Below are positions 1 to 5,282 of a DNA stretch of 14,399 nucleotides, one piece after another. Each line of letters opens with the position of its first letter. The first letter of the stretch is position 1. The stretch comes from Candidatus Uhrbacteria bacterium (GTDB taxonomy: Bacteria > Patescibacteriota > Patescibacteriia > UBA9934 > GWF2-40-263). Location of the stretch: the NCBI GenBank assembly GCA_003511125.1, contig DOJV01000065.1:1-14399 (forward strand), in the 5' to 3' direction. The notes below the pieces were generated by a model. The model searched no databases. It worked only from the letters and a program-made list of their open reading frames with translations, and had not been told where the DNA came from. The translations under genes were made by a program, and so were the position numbers.

Positions 1-2
1 AT

Positions 3-1118
3 CGACACCTATTCCCCGAAGTTCCAAAAACCACGAATACAGATATAAAAGCAAACAACCATCCCCCAATACGCATCGAAAAAATCATTTCCGGACCGTC
101 GGATTTTTTCTATCGCAACCGCATGGACTTCATGTTTGGCTGGCGCGGTGAACTCGGACTCAAAGAAGCCGGCAAATGGTGGTCAACGGTCGACTTGCCA
201 AAATGTTTTTTGCAGTCCGAAGAATCAAATGAAATTTTAAAACGCGTTGGCGAGTGGACAAAAAATTCCGGCTTGCCATTTTGGGACAACAAGAAACAAA
301 CGGGATTTTTTCGAGCTTTGGTTATTCGGGAGGGAAAGAATACGGACGAAAGATTGGTGATGTTGGTGACGGCAGGGGTGGACGCTGTAGGGGCAAATGG
401 CCATTCGCCCCTACAACAATCATGGCAAAATGAATTCGTAAAATTATTCGCAGACGGATTGGCCACCTCGGTTATTCACGGAATTTGTCGAAGGACAACA
501 GACCTCTCGATCGCTGACGAGATTATCGCGCTCAAAGGCGAACCTTGGCTCAACGAGGAAATTAACGGACTCAAGTATCGCATTGCTCCCAATAGTTTTT
601 TTCAGACCAACTCAGAGATGGCCGCCGAGCTTCAGAACACAGTCATGGAATTTGTCGCTCCCAAACCCGGACAAAAAATCGCCGACTTGTATTGCGGGGC
701 CGGATTTTTCTCGCTGGCTTTTGCTCGAGCCGGAGCCGAGGTTATTGGTGTCGAAATGGATGAAGCCGGCATCGAAGCGGCAAAAATAAACGCCGAACTC
801 AACAAAATCTCGGCCGATTTCACGGCCGCCAAAATCGAAGATTATTTTAAAGACAAAACTCTCGCCGCCGGATTTGACACTATTGTTCTCGATCCGCCAC
901 GAGCCGGCTTGCATCCAAAAGTTTTAGAAACTCTGCTCGAAGTTTTACCGCCAAAAATTGTTTACATCTCTTGCGGCTATCACAACCTAGCAAAAGAAAT
1001 GCCAGAATTTTTGAAACACTACCAAGTCACCCGAGCCCGAGCTCTCGATTTGTTTCCACAGACGCCACATGTGGAGGTGGTGGTGGAGTTGGAAACGAAA
1101 AATATTGGAAAGGTTTGA
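3..1118 (+). CDS. RumA/TrmA-family (COG2265) SAM-dependent RNA uracil-C5 methyltransferase, 5' partial
   Basis: Methylates C5 of a uridine in rRNA or tRNA using SAM; RlmD (23S U1939) is the closest well-known type, but the exact target cannot be assigned here. The frame is open from base 3 with no stop, so the gene starts before the window; the ATG at 123 lies inside the conserved FYRNRMDF segment and is not the start. Counting from that Met, visible features are: Cys28 in LPKCFLQ, matching the fourth Fe-S cysteine of RumA (the other three would lie upstream); SFFQTN near 160; SAM motif I DLYCGAGFFSLAFA near 190; DPPRAG near 260; the catalytic Cys in VYISCGYHNLAKE; and FPQTPHVE with the catalytic Glu near the end. 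The usual SCNP is SCGY here. A 30-bp palindrome at 386-415 adds about ten residues between the central beta region and the catalytic domain. It stops at TGA 1116-1118, just before a strong terminator. Confidence 0.9.
   Translation, partial: RHLFPEVPKTTNTDIKANNHPPIRIEKIISGPSDFFYRNRMDFMFGWRGELGLKEAGKWWSTVDLPKCFLQSEESNEILKRVGEWTKNSGLPFWDNKKQTGFFRALVIREGKNTDERLVMLVTAGVDAVGANGHSPLQQSWQNEFVKLFADGLATSVIHGICRRTTDLSIADEIIALKGEPWLNEEINGLKYRIAPNSFFQTNSEMAAELQNTVMEFVAPKPGQKIADLYCGAGFFSLAFARAGAEVIGVEMDEAGIEAAKINAELNKISADFTAAKIEDYFKDKTLAAGFDTIVLDPPRAGLHPKVLETLLEVLPPKIVYISCGYHNLAKEMPEFLKHYQVTRARALDLFPQTPHVEVVVELETKNIGKV
386..415. repeat. 30-bp near-perfect palindrome inside the methyltransferase gene
   Basis: The arms TGTAGGGGC and GCCCCTACA flank a centre reading AAATGGCCATTC. 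The whole 30 bp is its own reverse complement except for one base pair. It resembles the dispersed TGTAGGGGCG-type palindromes found between genes in many environmental bacteria (from memory, not searched). Its length is a multiple of three. In the gene frame it encodes VGANGHSPLQ with no stop. Only one copy is present in this window. Confidence 0.8.
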
Positions 1119-1131
1119 AAAAAACAAATGT

Positions 1132-1168
1132 AGGCTAGTTGGTCCGATCGGACCAACTAGCCTTTTTT
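1132..1168 (+). terminator. Rho-independent terminator of the methyltransferase gene
   Basis: A perfect 32-bp palindrome (1132-1163, centre GATC) beginning AGGCTAGTTGGTCC is followed by six T. It lies 13 bases after the TGA. On the other strand a T-rich stretch follows after a short gap, so it may also work weakly in reverse. The absence of any unpaired loop makes it look like a small palindromic element recruited as a terminator. Confidence 0.85.
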
Positions 1169-1174
1169 CGAAAT

Positions 1175-1198
1175 AAAAAAAGACGGCGAGATGCCGTC
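1175..1198 (-). terminator. Terminator of the 77-residue RHH gene, overlapping its stop codon
   Basis: Read on the minus strand, GACGGC-ATCTC-GCCGTC (1198-1182) is followed by seven T (1181-1175). The stem begins inside the TGA stop codon (1199-1197). Confidence 0.8.
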
Positions 1199-1430
1199 AA
1201 AAAAGAAGATGAACCTGGGTTATTTCACCCTCGGGTTCCTGAATGTAGAACTTGGAACCCTTGGCACGAACTTTCAGGAGGAAAAGAAAGACATTAACAG
1301 CCTGACGAATAGTTGCCGCTTTGGTAGAAAACCTTCCGAGCTCTGTGGCTTCATTGATTCCTTGCAGCTCAACAGGGTCGACTTCAAGCTGCAGCCGTGT
1401 GCGTTCGAGTTTTGTGGTTTTCTTTGTCAT
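1197..1430 (-). CDS. Small ribbon-helix-helix-like protein, 77 aa
   Basis: Probable small DNA-binding or oligomerising protein of the MetJ/Arc (RHH) fold; target unknown. After a basic N terminus (TKKTTKLER) comes a beta-strand-like segment RLQLEVDP (residues 12-19), then helix A (20-31), a turn with FSTKAAT, and helix B (38-53, IRQAVNVFLFLLK). It ends with a short beta-like tail, KGSKFYIQEP. This is the order of an RHH unit, and many CPR genomes carry similar 70-90 residue proteins (family knowledge). The ATG at 1430-1428 has the SD AAGGTG five bases upstream. A 69-base gap separates it from the membrane gene at 1500-1820 upstream on the same strand, with no obvious terminator between, so they may share a transcript. 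It is the simplest member of the tandem-RHH cluster that extends to 3259. Confidence 0.7.
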   Translation of the reverse strand: MTKKTTKLERTRLQLEVDPVELQGINEATELGRFSTKAATIRQAVNVFLFLLKVRAKGSKFYIQEPEGEITQVHLLF

Positions 1431-1499
1431 GGAGTCACCTTACATGGCACCCAGGACACTGCCATAGACCCCGTGGCCATTGACTGTACAAGGCTTGAT

Positions 1500-1820
1500 C
1501 TATGGCTCGTCGGCGCCGTTGGTGGTGGTTGGAGAGATTTCGGAATCATCACTCGGAGTCGGCTCGGCCTCAACAGGGTTAATTGAGGCCTGAAGGATAT
1601 CCAGCGTCTGCTGGCATCGAGACAGGTTCTCGACTGTCTGGACATAGTTGCTATGGTCGCAGTTCATTTTCAGGCCAGCCGCGACGACTCCGGCAAGAAA
1701 CGAGAGACCAAAGATCACAGCTGCTAGCCACCTGTCTAACACATTGACTATCCCTAAGAGAAACGAAACGACGAGGCCGGCAGAAATACAGAGTAGAAAA
1801 ATTACCCAAGGTTGTTCCAC
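1500..1820 (-). CDS. Two-span membrane protein with acidic C-terminal tail, 106 aa, unknown family
   Basis: Not recognised. Two hydrophobic segments (about residues 5-27 and 31-51) are joined by a very short LDR loop and form a helical hairpin. A predicted helix with coiled-coil character follows (58-80, QTVENLSRCQQTLDILQ), then an acidic, Pro/Thr/Ser-rich disordered tail (82-106). There are only three Cys and no enzymatic motif. The start is GTG at 1820-1818, chosen because GAGGTG lies four bases upstream; no in-frame ATG lies upstream. A hairpin (1841-1871) sits immediately upstream of the SD. It lies between two RHH-containing genes on the same strand, so a membrane partner for them is a reasonable guess, not shown by the sequence. 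Confidence 0.65.
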   Translation of the reverse strand: MEQPWVIFLLCISAGLVVSFLLGIVNVLDRWLAAVIFGLSFLAGVVAAGLKMNCDHSNYVQTVENLSRCQQTLDILQASINPVEAEPTPSDDSEISPTTTNGADEP

Positions 1821-1840
1821 AGATCACCTCGCAGAGAAGG

Positions 1841-1871
1841 ATCATCAAGCACGGAAAGTCGTGCCGATGAT
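1841..1871 (-). promoter_or_regulatory. Hairpin in the leader of the two-span membrane gene
   Basis: Minus-strand arms ATCATC...GATGAT and GCACG...CGTGC form a two-part stem with a small internal loop and a 6-nt terminal loop. It sits about 10 bases upstream of the SD of the GTG-started gene. A TAAAAT sequence (1875-1870) overlaps its far side and could be a -10 element. No T run follows on the minus strand, so it is not a terminator for upstream transcription. Function is unknown. Confidence 0.4.
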
Positions 1872-1909
1872 TTTAGGTTGACGGAAAACTTGAAAAAAGT
1901 CAAGAAATG

Positions 1910-1943
1910 GACGCGAATAAGAACGATCGGCTTTATTCGCGTC
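1910..1943. repeat. Inverted repeat, 11-bp perfect arms, intergenic
   Basis: GACGCGAATAA (1910-1920) and TTATTCGCGTC (1933-1943) are separated by 12 bases that contain CGATCG. It lies between the terminator of the 232-residue gene and the leader of the 106-residue gene. There is no adjacent T tract on either strand. It could be an operator for a dimeric regulator or a stable RNA structure. Confidence 0.55.
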
Positions 1944-1961
1944 TATTGCGTAAAATCAGAT

Positions 1962-1988
1962 AAAAAAGGCGACCCGAGAGGGGCCGTC
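1962..1988 (-). terminator. Terminator of the 232-residue triple-RHH gene
   Basis: On the minus strand GACGGCCCC and GGGTCGCC form a stem with one mismatch and one G-T pair, followed by six T (1967-1962). It lies about 20 bases after the TAA stop. It shares the GACGG start with the terminators at 1175 and 2752. Confidence 0.75.
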
Positions 1989-2007
1989 TTGAACTTTAGT
2001 CCTGATC

Positions 2008-2706
2008 TTAGTCTTGTCGAACCAATTCCTCCCTAGTCTCCTCATCAAGGCGGTAAAGGGCCTCGACAATGACTTCGTCTTGTGTCCTCAATCCAAGAAT
2101 CTTCCGGTACTTTTCGAGAGATTCGCTTTCTGACAAGACAAAATCAATAAAACATCTTTTTCTTTTCGAACCGAAGTTCCGATATTGATTTATAGCCGGA
2201 CTCAGGAAAGCTATGTTGCTATGGTCCACTTCCTCCAAACTAGCATTTAGTCGACGAAGAGCTTCCCTGACCACATCCCTCGGACCCTTGACAGGGAGAC
2301 GAAAAACTAACTGAGTCATAAGACGGAAGTATTCCTCACTCAAGGAAAAGATAAACCCTGACTTCTTTTCAAATTTCGCCGACGAAGGCGAGGCGGGAAA
2401 TCTTCCGCGCCCAGAAATTTCTAATCGCCGTCTTTCCATGTAATTCTCGATAGCGAAACACATGAATGTTTCCAGAGGCATTCCAACCTCCTCTGCGGCG
2501 GCGTCAAATTCCTTCCGACGCTCGGGAGGAATAATAAACAAGCTTCTTCTGGAATTTGGTCGAAACCACTGGAAGACATAGTAACCCAGGATTCCTATCC
2601 ACAAGGTGTAGAAAAGTATTCCCTGAAAAGTCTCGCTCGATAGAACCTCGCCGAGACCGGCATGTGCTACTGAAATAAGACAGGAAACGTAGATAAAAAG
2701 AACCAT
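2008..2706 (-). CDS. Membrane-anchored protein with three tandem RHH-like units, 232 aa
   Basis: Unrecognised as a named family. The N terminus looks like a signal peptide (residues 1-16, with VAHA before Gly17 as a possible cleavage site). A second hydrophobic segment (29-48) ends in RPNSRR, so by the positive-inside rule the rest should be cytoplasmic. Three repeats follow, each strand-helix-helix: 53-95 (RRSLFIIPPE...METF-like helix pair), 115-160 (SGFIFSLSEE...GPRDVVREALRRL) and 182-230 (RCFIDFVLSE...TQDEVIVEALYRL). The last two have the typical RHH helix-B pattern. Arc/MetJ proteins normally have one unit and dimerise; three in one chain tethered to the membrane is unusual. The ATG at 2706-2704 has GGAGG seven bases upstream. 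A possible weak promoter (TTGTCT, 16 bases, TTAATT) lies at 2753-2726, inside the T tract of the upstream gene's terminator. Fold assignment is my reading of the sequence pattern only. Confidence 0.7.
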   Translation of the reverse strand: MVLFIYVSCLISVAHAGLGEVLSSETFQGILFYTLWIGILGYYVFQWFRPNSRRSLFIIPPERRKEFDAAAEEVGMPLETFMCFAIENYMERRRLEISGRGRFPASPSSAKFEKKSGFIFSLSEEYFRLMTQLVFRLPVKGPRDVVREALRRLNASLEEVDHSNIAFLSPAINQYRNFGSKRKRCFIDFVLSESESLEKYRKILGLRTQDEVIVEALYRLDEETREELVRQD

Positions 2707-2751
2707 AAAAGCACCTCCAAAAACAAATTAACACACAAAAATTAAAAAGAC

Positions 2752-2779
2752 AAAAAAAAAGACGGTATGTATTACCGTC
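2752..2779 (-). terminator. Terminator of the 153-residue double-RHH gene
   Basis: The minus-strand stem GACGGTA-ATACA-TACCGTC (2779-2761) is followed by nine T (2760-2752). It lies 18 bases after the stop codon and separates this gene from the next RHH gene on the same strand. Confidence 0.85.
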
Positions 2780-2797
2780 AAAAGACGTGACCAGAAA

Positions 2798-3259
2798 CTA
2801 GAACTTAATACCTTTTGAGGTCAAAAGATCGCGCACGGCGATTCTCATGACCATATTTTCATCGGAAATCCCCACTCGACCACAGAGGACTCTAAGCTTA
2901 GATTCAGCCTTATCACCGATGGTAAAGTGCATGCCTTCCTCTTTCGGTATCGGCGGCGGTACCTTTATAGTTCCACGAAGATCCTCAAATTCCCCAAGCC
3001 GACTCCCAAAACGAGAAATAGCCACTTTGATGACAGTTGCCTCAGAAGGTGAATTGTGACGCTTTTGAAGCCGACGGACTCCTTCGAGTTCTTGTCGACT
3101 CAAAGAAAATCTGGCCTTCTTTGGTGTTGCCGGCTGCAAAATCGTCTGAACTGGTGGCGAATCATTCCCCTCCAAAGAACCCGGATCTACCTTGATAGTC
3201 GGTGTTTTGACAGAAAACCAACCTCGAAGCGAGGACCAAAATTTGGTAAGAAAGAACAT
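2798..3259 (-). CDS. Protein with two tandem RHH-like units and an amphipathic N terminus, 153 aa
   Basis: Not a named family that I recognise. Residues 1-18 are rich in Phe, Trp and basic residues (MFFLTKFWSSLRGWFSVK). They suit an amphipathic or in-plane membrane helix rather than a full span. A Pro/Ser-rich linker (19-47) follows, then two strand-helix-helix units: 48-91 (KARFSLSRQELEG...SEATVIKVAISRF) and 108-153 (GMHFTIGDKAESK...DENMVMRIAVRDLL). They are joined by a Pro-rich stretch (VPPPIPKEE). The units match in layout those of the 232- and 77-residue genes downstream, so the three are probably one expanded family. The ATG at 3259-3257 has a strong SD, AGGAGGG, seven bases upstream. 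A candidate promoter lies at 3340-3313 and a terminator follows at 2752-2779, so it is probably transcribed alone. Confidence 0.65.
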   Translation of the reverse strand: MFFLTKFWSSLRGWFSVKTPTIKVDPGSLEGNDSPPVQTILQPATPKKARFSLSRQELEGVRRLQKRHNSPSEATVIKVAISRFGSRLGEFEDLRGTIKVPPPIPKEEGMHFTIGDKAESKLRVLCGRVGISDENMVMRIAVRDLLTSKGIKF

Positions 3260-3312
3260 GATAAAACCCTCCTGTTTTAGAGCTCTAAAATAACCTTAAC
3301 ACAAAAACCTAA

Positions 3313-3340
3313 TTTGTAAAATCGAATTTTTTAAAGTCAA
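3313..3340 (-). promoter_or_regulatory. Candidate sigma70 promoter of the 153-residue RHH gene
   Basis: Minus strand: -35 TTGACT (3340-3335), a 16-base spacer, and -10 TACAAA (3318-3313). This predicts a leader of about 45 bases before the ATG. The -35 is good and the -10 fair. Confidence 0.4.
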
Positions 3341-3357
3341 AAACTTGTCTTTTTCGC

Positions 3358-3363
3358 TAAAAT
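3358..3363 (+). promoter_or_regulatory. Candidate -10 element for era
   Basis: TAAAAT sits so that transcription would start near 3370, almost exactly at the first base of the leader stem (3372). No convincing -35 lies 16-18 bases upstream, because that position is used by the divergent promoter. Confidence 0.35.
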
Positions 3364-3370
3364 ATGGTCT

Positions 3371-3438
3371 TATGTACCAGGCAAATGCCTCGGCAACCCT
3401 TTAATCGCGCCAAAGCAACTGCCTGGTATATCCGACAT
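3371..3438 (+). promoter_or_regulatory. Structured, SD-less 5' leader of era
   Basis: Bases 3372-3383 (ATGTACCAGGCA) pair with 3420-3431 (TGCCTGGTATAT) in a 12-bp stem with one G-T pair, closing a 36-base internal region. Within it, AGGC (3379-3382) can pair with GCCT (3387-3390) across an AAAT loop. This competes with the long-range pairing to an identical GCCT at 3421-3424, a layout typical of a switch. The stem ends seven bases before the ATG and there is no Shine-Dalgarno sequence. I do not recognise a known riboswitch class. The stretch is also an open reading frame in line with era, so an N-terminal extension is the alternative. Confidence 0.5.
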
Positions 3439-4314
3439 ATGACAAAAAAATTCGATCAACCGAAAAAATCCGGCTTTGCTGTCTTGATTGGCCGCAGTAA
3501 TGTGGGCAAATCAACTTTGCTTAATGCTTTAATTGGCAGCAAAATTGCCATCACTACACCCAAAGCCCAGACTACCCGCAAACCGGTGCACGGCATTCTT
3601 TCGGCCCCGGCTGGTCAGATTGTTTTTGTGGACACGCCGGGGATTTTTAAAGAGTCCCGAGACGCGCTGTCCAAGGTTTTGTTGCGCTTTGTTAGAAACT
3701 CTTTGCGCGATATCGATGCCGTTGTTTATGTCGTCGACCCCACCAGAGCTATTGGTTCAGAAGAAAAATATGCTCTTAGTTTACTTGACAATCTTAAACA
3801 ACCTAAAATTTTGGTGATCAACAAAATGGATCTTCGCAACCTACCGTTTTTAGAAAGCATGCGAGCCTTGTCCCCGCGCTTTGATAAAACCATTGAACTT
3901 TCCGCTCTTAATAACACCAACCTAAATTTACTTAAACAAACAATTTTTGATTTTCTGCCCGAGGGCGAGCCTTATTATCCAATTGGTCAACTCTCCAACA
4001 TGCCGAACGAAGAATGGATTGGCGAACTAATTCGCGAAAAACTTTTTTTGCGTTTACGACAAGAGGTTCCTTACAGTGTTCAAGTGACAGTCGATGAAGT
4101 TACTCGCCGCGAAAATGGCATGGTTTATATTGCCGCGCGCATTTTAACTTCTGACGATCGCTATCAACGCATGATTATCGGCTCAAAAGGTCACGGCGTA
4201 AAAGAAATCGGCCAATCAGCTCGCCGCGAACTCCAAGCCGTTATGAACGCCCCGGTTTTTTTGGACTTGAATGTTGAAATTGATTCGCATTGGGTGGAAA
4301 GGTTGGCAGGGTAA
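3439..4314 (+). CDS. era: GTPase Era, 291 aa
   Basis: Essential GTPase that binds the 3' end of 16S rRNA and assists 30S subunit maturation in the cytoplasm, near the membrane. From Met at 3439: G1 GRSNVGKST (18-26; usually GRPNVGKST), the switch I Thr near 45, G3 DTPG (65-68), G4 NKMD (128-131), G5 SAL (155-157), and a C-terminal KH domain with IGSKGHGVKEIG (247-258). The length of 291 is typical. The same frame is open back to an ATG at 3364. I prefer 3439 because Era proteins usually start about ten residues before the G1 strand, and the extra 25 codons coincide with a strong inverted repeat. Neither start has an SD. It is divergent from the 153-residue RHH gene. The large inverted repeat at 4330-4380 follows, with no clear T-tract terminator. 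Confidence 0.93.
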   Translation: MTKKFDQPKKSGFAVLIGRSNVGKSTLLNALIGSKIAITTPKAQTTRKPVHGILSAPAGQIVFVDTPGIFKESRDALSKVLLRFVRNSLRDIDAVVYVVDPTRAIGSEEKYALSLLDNLKQPKILVINKMDLRNLPFLESMRALSPRFDKTIELSALNNTNLNLLKQTIFDFLPEGEPYYPIGQLSNMPNEEWIGELIREKLFLRLRQEVPYSVQVTVDEVTRRENGMVYIAARILTSDDRYQRMIIGSKGHGVKEIGQSARRELQAVMNAPVFLDLNVEIDSHWVERLAG

Positions 4315-4329
4315 AATTACAAAATTCAA

Positions 4330-4380
4330 GTGTTTAAAATGTTCATTTCGATATTTTTCAAAAACGAACAACTTAAACAC
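4330..4380. repeat. Long inverted repeat between era and the next gene
   Basis: GTGTTTAA (4330-4337) pairs with TTAAACAC (4373-4380) and TGTTC (4340-4344) pairs with GAACA (4366-4370), giving a two-part stem with a 21-base AT-rich loop. No T run follows on the plus strand. It ends about 15 bases before the SD of the next gene, so it could serve as the 3' end of era mRNA, as a leader structure, or both. Confidence 0.6.
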
Positions 4381-4403
4381 CTGAACAAAAAAGCGAGGTC
4401 TTT

Positions 4404-4754
4404 GTGACTCAAACCGAACTCCTGGCAATTTTCCAACACTTGCGTCAAATCGATGACCCGGAAAAACACGACGCTTTTTGGCACAACCTACTCCAATTGC
4501 CTGAAGAGATCGAAATAGAACTTGAAGCCAATGGTTTTGTCATCCGACGAGGACGTTATGGCATCCGACTCCATCAACCGTGCGGCTTCATCGCAATCGA
4601 CATCTTCGACAAAAACACCTCGCAACCAAAGGCAATCGACCGCACTCGTCAACTGACGGCCTGGGAACTTCTAAACGATACCCTGACCAAACTCCGGGCC
4701 GAAAAAGTCACCAACGACTCGATCGACCCGCCAACTGTCGCTCCTTACAAATAA
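4404..4754 (+). CDS. Unrecognised small cytoplasmic protein, 116 aa
   Basis: I do not recognise this protein. It has no signal peptide, membrane segment or metal-binding motif. The predicted order is a helix (residues 3-33, with DDPEKHDAFWHNLL), two or three beta strands (35-70, EIEIELEANGFVIRRGRYGIRL and GFIAIDIFD), a helix (85-101) and a disordered end (102-116). The start is GTG at 4404, chosen because GAGGT lies five bases upstream and no better ATG is available. It is followed by its own terminator at 4783-4824. The next gene, 4887-5210, has a similar helix-strands-helix layout and a loosely similar start (hydrophobic helix with DD and FW), but I cannot claim homology. Confidence 0.65.
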   Translation: MTQTELLAIFQHLRQIDDPEKHDAFWHNLLQLPEEIEIELEANGFVIRRGRYGIRLHQPCGFIAIDIFDKNTSQPKAIDRTRQLTAWELLNDTLTKLRAEKVTNDSIDPPTVAPYK

Positions 4755-4782
4755 ACTCTCGACTCCGTTCAATAAGATCTAA

Positions 4783-4824
4783 ACCCGCAGCTTAGCGAAA
4801 CGCAAAGCAAGCGGGTAATTTTTT
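4783..4824 (+). terminator. Terminator of the 116-residue gene
   Basis: A three-part stem, ACCCGC/GCGGGT then GCTT/AAGC then GCG/CGC with an AAA loop and one- or two-base bulges, is followed by AA and six T (4819-4824). Confidence 0.85.
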
Positions 4825-4828
4825 ATTC

Positions 4829-4857
4829 TTGACAAAACAACGAAAAATTTGTATATT
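4829..4857 (+). promoter_or_regulatory. Near-consensus sigma70 promoter
   Basis: -35 TTGACA (4829-4834), a 17-base spacer and -10 TATATT (4852-4857) predict a start near 4864 and a leader of about 23 bases before the ATG at 4887. It begins five bases after the previous terminator's T run. This is the best promoter in the window, which suggests strong constitutive expression of a small unknown gene. Confidence 0.85.
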
Positions 4858-4886
4858 CACTTGTCCTCCACCACAAGGAAATCACC

Positions 4887-5210
4887 ATGACTGTGAATCA
4901 AGAAGAACTCCATGTCGTCGTCCAAGACATCCACCGCCTTTCGGACGACTGCGAGAACTTCTGGGCCGCTGTCAGGCAGCAGAATGTTCCCAACGCTACC
5001 TTCAACTTCGACCCGCAAGACGGCTACGGCCTGGAGATCAAGGTCGGGAACTGCACGATCAGCCTCTGTCTGGTCCGCGGTCATCCAATGATCTTCCTGG
5101 AGCGAACGAACGGTCACACTGTTGGCGAAGGCGGACCGGTTCCCCGGAAGCACCGCGCCGACGCTCGCAGGATCTACAACTACGCCGCAGCCCTGGCCAC
5201 GGCCGCCTAG
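4887..5210 (+). CDS. Unrecognised small protein with strong promoter, 107 aa
   Basis: I do not recognise this protein. The predicted order is an N-terminal helix (5-31, EELHVVVQDIHRLSDDCENFWAAV), several beta strands (36-75, including GYGLEIKVGNCTISLCLV and HPMIFLERT), a Gly/Pro-rich loop (76-86), and an Ala-rich C-terminal helix (89-107). There is no signal peptide or membrane span. The ATG at 4887 has AAGGA about seven bases upstream. Codons mostly end in G or C (GTC, CTG, GCC, ATC), unlike era, where A/T-ending codons are common. This may reflect high expression or recent acquisition. It is a self-contained unit, with a near-consensus promoter just upstream and a hairpin terminator just downstream. 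Confidence 0.7.
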   Translation: MTVNQEELHVVVQDIHRLSDDCENFWAAVRQQNVPNATFNFDPQDGYGLEIKVGNCTISLCLVRGHPMIFLERTNGHTVGEGGPVPRKHRADARRIYNYAAALATAA

Positions 5211-5236
5211 CGATCTTCGTGATCGCCAATCGAAAA

Positions 5237-5269
5237 GAGACCCCCGCACTCGGAGGTCTCGTTTTTTTT
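5237..5269. terminator. Terminator between convergent genes, probably bidirectional
   Basis: GAGACC...GGTCTC plus CCG...CGG form a ten-pair stem with one mismatch and a CACT loop (5237-5260), followed on the plus strand by eight T (5262-5269). On the minus strand four T follow the stem, so it may also end the DUF333 gene transcript. Confidence 0.85.
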
Positions 5270-5282
5270 ATTTTATTCTTGA

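Noticed and set aside
110..466. Minus-strand reading frame opposite the methyltransferase
   Set aside because: No family pattern or SD, and it lies wholly opposite a well-supported gene.
123..1118. ATG at 123 as the start of the RNA methyltransferase
   Set aside because: The frame is open to base 3 and the ATG lies inside the conserved FYRNRMDF segment, so the gene is cut by the window edge.
1191..1586. 131-residue plus-strand frame opposite the RHH gene and the two-span gene
   Set aside because: No SD; the minus-strand genes have SDs, sensible folds and a matching terminator.
3364..3438. 25-residue N-terminal extension of Era
   Set aside because: It coincides with a strong inverted repeat, lacks an SD and is not expected for Era. 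Kept only as the alternative to a leader RNA.
3384..3438. SAM-type riboswitch in the era leader
   Set aside because: Only a short CGGCAACCC resemblance; the kink-turn and other core helices are missing, and era is not a methionine or SAM gene.
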